Positions 6,809-11,595 of a stretch of 11,595 nt of DNA are shown here, piece after piece. The stretch is from the NCBI GenBank assembly GCA_041685075.1, contig JAWLGN010000172.1:1-11595 (forward strand), read 5' to 3'. The position numbers and the translations under genes were made by a program. Position 1 is the first letter of the stretch, and each line of letters starts with the position of its first letter. The notes under the pieces were generated by a model. The model was not told the origin of the DNA, did not search any database, and saw only the letters and a list, made by a program, of their open reading frames with translations. This DNA is from JAMCRM01 sp041685075. Lineage in GTDB: Bacteria > Acidobacteriota > Terriglobia > Bryobacterales > Bryobacteraceae.

Positions 6809-7927
6809 TCAGGCGGGCAGCGTGAGGGTGGTTTCATCGCGGCTCACCGGGCGGTAGAGCGTGTCCCGCTCGAGGGGCTCGCGGCCCGCGGCGCGGATCA
6901 GCTCCAGCAGTTCGCCGCGCCGGAGCGACTGCGCGGTGGTGGCGCCGGCGTCGTGGTAGATCTTCTCCTCCGTAACGGTGCCGTCGATGTCGTCGGCGCC
7001 GAATCGCAGGGCAATCTGCGCCATGCGCGGCGTCAGCATCACCCAGTAGGCCTTGATGTGAGCAATATTGTCGAGCAGCAGGCGGGCGACGGCGATGTTC
7101 TTCAGGTCCTCGAAACCGGTGGTGCGGGGAATGTGCTGAAGGGCGGTGTTGTCCGGGTGAAAGGCCAGGGGGATGAAGGCCACGAAACCACCGGTTTCGT
7201 CCTGCAAGTCGCGCAGGCGGAGCAGGTGATCGACGCGGTCCTCGTCGTTTTCGATGTGGCCGTAGAGCATGGTGCAGTTCGAGCGCAACCCCACGCGGTG
7301 CGCGGCGCGGGCGATCTCGAGCCACTCGCGGCCGTCGATCTTGTGATCGCAGATGATGCGGCGCACGCGTTCGGCGAAGATTTCGGCTCCGCCGCCGGGC
7401 AGGGAGTCGACGCCGGCCTCGCGCAGCCGCAGCAGGGCATCTTCCACCGGAATGCCGGCGCGCCGGGCCAGGTACCCCACCTCCACCATCGTGAGGGCCT
7501 TCAGGTGCACGCCGGGGAAGCGCTGCTTGAGTCCCCGCAGCATCTCGCAATACCAGTCCAGCGTGAGTTCCGGGTGCAGCCCGCCGACGATGTGGAACTC
7601 CGTCACCGCCTCGCTCCAGCCCTCCCCGGCGCGCTGCCAGACCTGTTCCAGCGACAGCGTGTAGGCCCGGGGATCGCGCACGCGCTTGCCGAAGGCGCAC
7701 AGCCGGCAGCTCGCCACGCAGACGTCGGTGGGGTTGATGTGGCGGTTGACGTTGAAGTAGGTGCGGGAGCCGTGCAGGCGTTCGCGCACCAGGTTGGCCA
7801 TGTAGCCTACGGCAAGCAGGTCGGTGGTGCGGTAGAGCGCCATGCCGTCGTCGAAAGAGAGCCGCTCGCCTGCTTGCACTTTCTCCAGAACGGGCTTCAG
7901 GCGCGCGTCTTCGACAATCGGCTGCAT
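6809..7927 (-). CDS. mqnE: Aminofutalosine synthase MqnE (radical SAM, menaquinone synthesis)
   Basis: MqnE is the radical SAM enzyme that joins the adenosyl radical to 3-[(1-carboxyvinyl)oxy]benzoate to give aminofutalosine in the futalosine route to menaquinone. The 372-residue protein carries the 4Fe-4S motif CVASCRLCAFG (C70, C74, C77) after NRHINPTDVC. It also has family blocks EFHIVGGLHPELT, DSLPGGGAEIF, SNCTMLYGHIE, DRVDHLLRLRDLQDETGGF, HIKAYWVML and DGTVTEEKIYHDAGA. These fit MqnE better than MqnC. The start is ATG at 7927, because a perfect GGAGGA lies five bases upstream; an upstream in-frame start would overlap mqnP. It follows mqnP after 19 bases and ends at a strong terminator. 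The length is normal and all key residues are present. The enzyme is cytosolic. Confidence 0.95.
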   Translation of the reverse strand: MQPIVEDARLKPVLEKVQAGERLSFDDGMALYRTTDLLAVGYMANLVRERLHGSRTYFNVNRHINPTDVCVASCRLCAFGKRVRDPRAYTLSLEQVWQRAGEGWSEAVTEFHIVGGLHPELTLDWYCEMLRGLKQRFPGVHLKALTMVEVGYLARRAGIPVEDALLRLREAGVDSLPGGGAEIFAERVRRIICDHKIDGREWLEIARAAHRVGLRSNCTMLYGHIENDEDRVDHLLRLRDLQDETGGFVAFIPLAFHPDNTALQHIPRTTGFEDLKNIAVARLLLDNIAHIKAYWVMLTPRMAQIALRFGADDIDGTVTEEKIYHDAGATTAQSLRRGELLELIRAAGREPLERDTLYRPVSRDETTLTLPA

Positions 7928-7932
7928 GGATT

Positions 7933-7942
7933 CCTCCGGAGG
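7933..7942 (-). promoter_or_regulatory. Strong, self-complementary ribosome binding site of mqnE
   Basis: The sequence CCTCCGGAGG is a 10-base palindrome in the mqnP-mqnE gap. On the minus strand it supplies GGAGGA five bases before the ATG at 7927. This decides the mqnE start. The palindrome could in principle fold or dimerise, but it has no loop, so a simple strong SD is the likely reading. Confidence 0.75.
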
Positions 7943-7946
7943 GGGG

Positions 7947-8825
7947 TTAGCGCCGCACGAAGAACATGTCGGCGGCCCAGAACACAAAGAATAGCACGCT
8001 CACGTAGCCGTTCATGGTGAAGAAGGCTGCATTCACGCGCGTTAAATCGTGCGGCTTCACCATGCTGTGCTCGTAGACGAGCAGCGCCGTGACGGCGCCT
8101 ACCCCGGCGATGGCCAGCCAGCCCAGCGCCAGGGCGTGGACCAGCGCCGCCAGCGAGGCCACCATCAGGAGGTGCAGCAGGCGGGCCACCTGCAGCGCGC
8201 CCCCGATGCCCAGCGCGCGCGGCACGCTGTGGAGGCCCTCCTCCACGTCGAACTGGTAATCCTGGCAGGCGTAGATGATATCGAAGCCTGCGGTCCAGAA
8301 GGTCACCGCGGCGGTGAGCCAGAGGATACGCGGGTCCAGCGAACCGCGCACCGCAATCCACGCCGCCGCCGGCGCCATCCCCAAGGCAAAGCCCAGCACC
8401 AGGTGCGAAAAGGAGGTGAAGCGCTTGGTGAACGAGTAGAAAAACAGCACCGCCATGGCCAGCGGGGCCAGCCGGAAGCAGAGCGGGTTGAGGGCCCTGG
8501 CGGCCAGCAGGAAGACCAGCACCGCAACCGCCACGAAGATCCAGGCAAAGCTTCTCGAAAGCAGTCCCGCGGGCAGGTGGCGGCCGCGGGTGCGCGGGTT
8601 GCGGCCGTCCAGTTCCGCGTCCACCAGGCGGTTGAAGCCCATGGCGGCCGAGCGCGCCGCCACCATCGCCACCACGATGGCGGCGAACTTCCACCCCAGC
8701 CGGTCGACCTCCGGCCCGCCTTCCCGCACGGCCAGCAAAGCCCCCGTGAGCGCGAAAGGCAGCGCGAAAACGGAGTGCTCGAAGCGGATCATTTCCAGGG
8801 CCAGGCGGAGGCGTTTCCAGGACAT
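7947..8825 (-). CDS. mqnP: UbiA-family prenyltransferase, MqnP of the futalosine menaquinone pathway
   Basis: This integral membrane enzyme of 292 residues transfers the polyprenyl chain to the naphthoate ring in late menaquinone synthesis. It has the two UbiA Asp-rich motifs: N65RLVDAELD73 followed by GRNPRTRGRHLPAG, and FDIIYACQDYQFDVEEGLHS with D182 and D189/D193. About eight hydrophobic segments span the rest. LEMIRFEHSVFALPFALTGA at the N-terminus is typical of MqnP/UbiA. I prefer ATG at 8825 (MSWKRLRLALEM) over ATG at 8855, because the longer form would begin eight bases from the divergent gene's ATG and leave no room for a promoter. Neither has a clear SD. 4-Hydroxybenzoate prenyltransferase (UbiA) is the alternative annotation, but the mqnE neighbour 19 bases downstream favours MqnP. 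Confidence 0.9.
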   Translation of the reverse strand: MSWKRLRLALEMIRFEHSVFALPFALTGALLAVREGGPEVDRLGWKFAAIVVAMVAARSAAMGFNRLVDAELDGRNPRTRGRHLPAGLLSRSFAWIFVAVAVLVFLLAARALNPLCFRLAPLAMAVLFFYSFTKRFTSFSHLVLGFALGMAPAAAWIAVRGSLDPRILWLTAAVTFWTAGFDIIYACQDYQFDVEEGLHSVPRALGIGGALQVARLLHLLMVASLAALVHALALGWLAIAGVGAVTALLVYEHSMVKPHDLTRVNAAFFTMNGYVSVLFFVFWAADMFFVRR

Positions 8826-8863
8826 CGTTCGCAGTGCGTGAAAGCGGGTTACCATTTCATTTT
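8826..8863. promoter_or_regulatory. Compact divergent promoter region between mqnP and the DUF192 lipoprotein gene
   Basis: Only 38 bases separate the chosen divergent starts. On the minus strand, TAAAAT (8864-8859, five of six to TATAAT) would start transcription near 8852 and leave a leader of about 26 bases for mqnP; no good -35 is seen. On the plus strand, TTCGCA (8828-8833), 16 bases, then TACCAT (8850-8855) is a weak pair that would start the message at or next to the ATG at 8864, which has no SD, so leaderless. Both calls are tentative. Confidence 0.3.
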
Positions 8864-9313
8864 ATGCGCTATTCTCCGCTTTGCGTGGTATTGGCGCTGG
8901 CGCTATCGGGCTGCGGCCGGGACAGCGCCGATGCCGACGTGCTGGAAACCCGCACCGTAACGCTGCCCAACGGGACGCGCATCCGCGCGGAGGTCAAGAT
9001 CCGCCCCTTCGACATGCAGCGCGGCATGATGTTCCGGGATGAGTTGCCCCAGGGCGAGGGCATGCTGTTCATCCACGCAGAGCCGGGTAACTATCCCTAC
9101 TGGATGTACAACGTGCGCATTCCGCTGGACATCATCTGGCTGGATGCGAACCGCCGCATCGTAGAGATATCCGCCGATACGCCGCCGTGCAAGACCCGCG
9201 CCAGCGAGTGTCCCACCTACGGGGGAAAGGCGCGGTCGCAGTACGTGCTGGAGATCGGGGGTGGGGAAGCGGCGCGCTACGGACTGAAGGTGGGGGACAC
9301 GCTGGTTTTCTGA
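8864..9313 (+). CDS. DUF192 family lipoprotein
   Basis: The 149-residue protein starts MRYSPLCVVLALALSGCGRDS, a lipoprotein signal with lipobox LSGC (predicted lipidated C17), so it is anchored in a membrane facing the periplasm. Residues 28-149 are a DUF192 domain: RGMMFRDELPQGEGMLFIH, YWMYNVRIPLDIIWLD, then PPC...CPTYGG and YVLEI..G.A...GLKVGD, the usual order and length. The family's function is not established. Two cysteines in the PPC...CPTYGG segment could form a disulfide. ATG at 8864 is chosen because it gives the lipoprotein signal; an in-frame GTG at 8834 would add a non-signal-like stretch. It is first in a likely three-gene plus-strand unit, 12 bases ahead of larB. Confidence 0.92.
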   Translation: MRYSPLCVVLALALSGCGRDSADADVLETRTVTLPNGTRIRAEVKIRPFDMQRGMMFRDELPQGEGMLFIHAEPGNYPYWMYNVRIPLDIIWLDANRRIVEISADTPPCKTRASECPTYGGKARSQYVLEIGGGEAARYGLKVGDTLVF

Positions 9314-9325
9314 AAGGCTGAAGGC

Positions 9326-10072
9326 ATGCAGGAAGAACAACTTCGGGAACTGTTGGAGCAGGTGCGGGCGGGCGCCGTGGATGTGGACGCGGCGCTGGCG
9401 CGGGTGCGCCACCTGCCCTTCGAGGACCTGGGGTTCGCCAAGGTGGACCACCACCGCGCGCTGCGCCACGGCATGCCGGAAGTGATCTTCGCCAAGGGGA
9501 AGACGCCCGCTCAGGTGGTGGCCATCGCGGAGAAACTGCTGGAGCAATCGCCCAATGTGCTGATCACCCGCGCCGACGAGGAGACCGCCGAACAGGTGAC
9601 CGGCACGCTGGCCTGCGCCGAGTATTTTCCGCTCTCGCGCGCCATCCGGGTCTGGCGCGATAAGACGGTGCACGGCAAGGGCACCATCGCGGTGGTCTGT
9701 GCCGGCACCAGCGACATGCCCGTGGCCGAGGAGGCGCAGGTGACCGCCGAGGTGATGGGCAACCGGGTGGACGCCATCAACGACGTGGGGGTGGCGGGCA
9801 TCCACCGGCTCATGAACAGCCGCGAGCGGCTCACCGATGCGCGCGTGGTTGTGGTTTGCGCGGGAATGGAAGGCGCGCTGCCGAGCGTGGTGGGGGGGCT
9901 GGTCTCCTGCCCGGTGATCGCGGTTCCTACCAGCGTGGGTTACGGCGCGAGCTTCAACGGGCTGGCGGCGCTGCTGGGCATGCTGAACAGTTGCGCCAGC
10001 AATGTGACCGTGGTCAACATCGACAACGGCTTCGGCGCGGGCTATGTGGCGAGCATCATCAACCGGCTGTAG
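9326..10072 (+). CDS. larB: LarB, pyridinium-3,5-biscarboxylate mononucleotide synthase
   Basis: LarB carboxylates nicotinic acid adenine dinucleotide and releases AMP, giving the first intermediate of the nickel-pincer nucleotide (NPN) cofactor used by LarA-type racemases and epimerases. The 248-residue protein has the family's N-terminal helical region and a C-terminal PurE/AIR-carboxylase-like domain: AGTSDMPVAEEA (126-137), DVGVAGIHR (153-161), CAGMEGALPSVVGGLV (178-193), PTSVGYGASFNG (201-212), MLNSCA and NIDNGFGAGY (231-240). C223 in MLNSCA is the likely substrate-binding Cys. ATG at 9326 has AAGG just upstream and follows the DUF192 stop by 12 bases. No larC, larE or larA lies in this window. 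The enzyme is cytosolic. PurE itself is shorter and lacks the N-terminal part, so LarB is the better call. Confidence 0.95.
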   Translation: MQEEQLRELLEQVRAGAVDVDAALARVRHLPFEDLGFAKVDHHRALRHGMPEVIFAKGKTPAQVVAIAEKLLEQSPNVLITRADEETAEQVTGTLACAEYFPLSRAIRVWRDKTVHGKGTIAVVCAGTSDMPVAEEAQVTAEVMGNRVDAINDVGVAGIHRLMNSRERLTDARVVVVCAGMEGALPSVVGGLVSCPVIAVPTSVGYGASFNGLAALLGMLNSCASNVTVVNIDNGFGAGYVASIINRL

Positions 10073-11240
10073 CGCGGTGGTGTGGGCCGCGGCGCTCGCC
10101 ATGGCCGCAGCGGCCGCCGCGGAGCCGTGGGCGCGCCACACGGTGGACAACTCGCTGCGGGGCGCCGACGGCGTGCGGCTGCTCGATGTCAACGGAGACG
10201 GGCGGCTTGATATTGCGACCGGCTGGGAGGAGAGCGGGGTGATCCGCGTCTACTTCCATCCCGGCCCGGGCGAGGTGCGCGCGCCGTGGCCCGCCGTGAC
10301 CGTGGGGGAGGCGGCTTCTCCTGAGGACGCCGTCTTCGTGGACCTGGACGGCGACGGCGCTGTGGACGTGGTGAGCGCCTGCGAGGGCAAGACCCGCAGC
10401 CTGTTCGTTCACTGGGCGCCGCAGTCCGGCCGCGACTGGCGCACGGAGGCGATCCCCGCCGCCCGCGGCGCCATGCAGTGGATGTTCGTCCTGCCTATGC
10501 AAGTGGATGGCAGACGCGGCATCGACCTCGCTGCGGGCGCCAAGGGTCCGGGCGCGCAGATCGGATGGTTTGAAGCGCCGGAGAATCCCCGCGACCTGGC
10601 CGCCTGGAAGTATCACACGATGCGCCCGGCCGGGTGGATCATGTCCCTGGTGGCTGCCGATATGGATGGCGACGGCGACCTGGACGTGCTGGCGTCGGAT
10701 CGCAAGGGGCCGGCCTCGGGCGTCTTCTGGCTGGAGAATCCCGGGCCGGGAGCGGAGCAGTACCGGCCGTGGCGCGTCCATGCGGTCGGCGCGGCGGGCA
10801 GGGAAGTGATGTTCCTCTCGCAGGCGGATTTGGACGAAGACGGCATGACCGATGTGCTCACCGCCGTGAAGCCGCGCGAGATCGTCGTCCACCGCCGTCT
10901 GAGCGCAGATGGACGCAAGTGGCAGGAGTCCGTCATTGGGCTGCCGGAATCGGCGGGAACGGCCAAGGCGGTCCGTGCCGCGGATATCGACCTGGACGGC
11001 GCCATCGACCTGGTCTTCACTGGCGAGCAGGCGCACGGCGAAAAATCCGGCGTGATGTGGCTCTCCGGCGCTGCCGCGTGGCGGCCGCACGATATCAGCG
11101 GGCCCGAGGGAGTCAAATTCGACCTCCTTGAGTTACTCGACCTGGACGGCGACGGCGATCTCGACCTGCTGACTTGCGAGGAAGCCGCCGGCCTGGGAAT
11201 GGTGTGGTATGAAAATCCCGCCAGGCAAGCGAAGCCGTAA
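10044..11240 (+). CDS. Secreted seven-bladed FG-GAP/VCBS beta-propeller protein
   Basis: The 398-residue protein has an Ala-rich N-terminal export segment (to about residue 26, AAAAAA-EPW). Calcium-type loops DxDxDGxxD occur at 48-56, 100-108, 206-214, 262-270, 314-322 and 366-374. A degenerate one (QVDGRRGID) sits near 153-161. The spacing of 52-56 residues is even, so this reads as a seven-bladed propeller in which blade 3 has lost the calcium site. Such FG-GAP/VCBS proteins bind ligands or other proteins outside the cytoplasm; no enzymatic motif is seen. ATG at 10044 overlaps the end of larB by 29 bases in another frame, which suggests translational coupling. GTG at 10077 or 10080 and ATG at 10101 are alternatives, but they shorten the export signal. 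Confidence 0.88.
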   Translation: MWRASSTGCSAVVWAAALAMAAAAAAEPWARHTVDNSLRGADGVRLLDVNGDGRLDIATGWEESGVIRVYFHPGPGEVRAPWPAVTVGEAASPEDAVFVDLDGDGAVDVVSACEGKTRSLFVHWAPQSGRDWRTEAIPAARGAMQWMFVLPMQVDGRRGIDLAAGAKGPGAQIGWFEAPENPRDLAAWKYHTMRPAGWIMSLVAADMDGDGDLDVLASDRKGPASGVFWLENPGPGAEQYRPWRVHAVGAAGREVMFLSQADLDEDGMTDVLTAVKPREIVVHRRLSADGRKWQESVIGLPESAGTAKAVRAADIDLDGAIDLVFTGEQAHGEKSGVMWLSGAAAWRPHDISGPEGVKFDLLELLDLDGDGDLDLLTCEEAAGLGMVWYENPARQAKP

Positions 11241-11246
11241 GTTATT

Positions 11247-11513
11247 CTAGTCCAGTAACTGCCAGCGTCTTCTGAAGTAAATGCTGTTCGTCACCACAAG
11301 AATGATCACCGGGAGCAATATACTGACCCGCTGCTCCGGTGGAATGCCGTGCAGCGCGTTGAAGACCGCCGGCCACAGCACTAGCTGCAGGTAGAACGCC
11401 AGGCTAAACCAGACGCCGGAACGCCGGCGCCTGAGAAGGCCGGCAGCTCCGAGCAGGCCACAAGCGACCCATACGAGGCCCACGGCAGTTTCTAGCCCGA
11501 AGTTCCAAAACAC
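11247..11513 (-). CDS. Small three-helix membrane protein of unknown function
   Basis: I do not recognise a family. The 88-residue frame has hydrophobic segments at about 7-27, 33-54 and 62-80, with RRRR between the first two and FRRRW near the C-terminus. By the positive-inside rule both basic stretches would be cytoplasmic, which needs the second and third helices to form a hairpin. The start is uncertain. GTG at 11513 has AGGAGA (11531-11526) but 12 bases away, longer than usual. The frame stays open to the window edge with no ATG, so the gene may begin outside the window. It converges on the propeller gene with a six-base gap, and no terminator lies between them. Confidence 0.65.
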   Translation of the reverse strand: MFWNFGLETAVGLVWVACGLLGAAGLLRRRRSGVWFSLAFYLQLVLWPAVFNALHGIPPEQRVSILLPVIILVVTNSIYFRRRWQLLD

Positions 11514-11595
11514 AGATGCCGCTATTCTCCTGATTGAAGCGGAGTTAAGGCGTAGTTGCGTGTGTGCCTTCTGGCTACAGTCCGAGAAGCTCCAA
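11514..11595. other. Window-edge segment upstream of the small membrane protein gene
   Basis: This 82-base stretch contains the AGGAGA at 11531-11526 on the minus strand. It is either the leader or an N-terminal extension of the small membrane protein, because its frame has no stop here. I see no convincing promoter and no other gene. Confidence 0.4.

Noticed and set aside
6596..8020. Long plus-strand open frame (about 474 codons) opposite mqnE and the barrel start
   Set aside because: It is antisense to two well-supported genes, crosses the terminator, and its translation is rich in Arg, Gly, His and Gln with no domain. It reflects high GC at third codon positions.
8903..10192. 429-codon minus-strand frame opposite DUF192 and larB
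   Set aside because: His/Ala/Arg-rich antisense shadow of larB, whose plus-strand product is unmistakable.
8867..11530. CGCTATTCTCC occurs at 8867-8877 and 11520-11530, each just after an ATG
   Set aside because: The first lies inside the lipoprotein coding sequence, the second reaches TGA after four codons, and flanking bases differ. A chance 11-mer is the simplest reading.

Overview
The window is high-GC chromosomal DNA from a Gram-negative bacterium with an outer membrane. Tandem immunoglobulin-like (PIG) repeats in a secreted protein, the futalosine menaquinone pathway (mqnP, mqnE) and abundant secreted proteins of unknown function fit an acidobacterium of the Solibacter/Bryobacter type. 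That assignment is an inference from protein style. I see no tRNA, rRNA, CRISPR array, insertion sequence or phage gene.

Layout. (1) 1-2292 (+): the 3' part of a large secreted protein with six full 84-residue PIG-type repeats and a unique C-terminal region. (2) 2393-3073 (+) and 3060-3782 (-): two L,D-transpeptidases from different families whose 3' ends overlap tail-to-tail by 14 bp. (3) 3846-6684 (-): an outer-membrane barrel of the Omp85/surface-antigen type without visible POTRA domains, followed after one base by a secreted protein that I read as an undescribed kinase-fold (HipA/CotH/FAM20-like) protein. This pair is the most interesting item in the window. (4) 6732-6780: a clear intrinsic terminator on the minus strand that separates the barrel unit from the menaquinone unit. 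(5) 6809-8825 (-): mqnP (prenyltransferase) then mqnE (aminofutalosine synthase), an operon with a 19-bp gap. (6) 8864-11240 (+): a divergent unit made of a DUF192 lipoprotein, larB (first step of nickel-pincer cofactor synthesis) and a secreted seven-bladed VCBS/FG-GAP propeller, with a 12-bp gap and then a 29-bp overlap. (7) 11247-11513 (-): a small three-helix membrane protein that converges on the propeller gene.

How the genes may work together. Much of the window concerns the cell envelope: two peptidoglycan crosslinking-type enzymes, a barrel with its secreted partner, a lipoprotein, and two adhesive or propeller-type secreted proteins. The mqn pair supplies the respiratory quinone. larB has no larC or larE beside it, so either its partners lie elsewhere or it serves another purpose. 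Most long open frames opposite these genes are GC-rich shadows and were not annotated.
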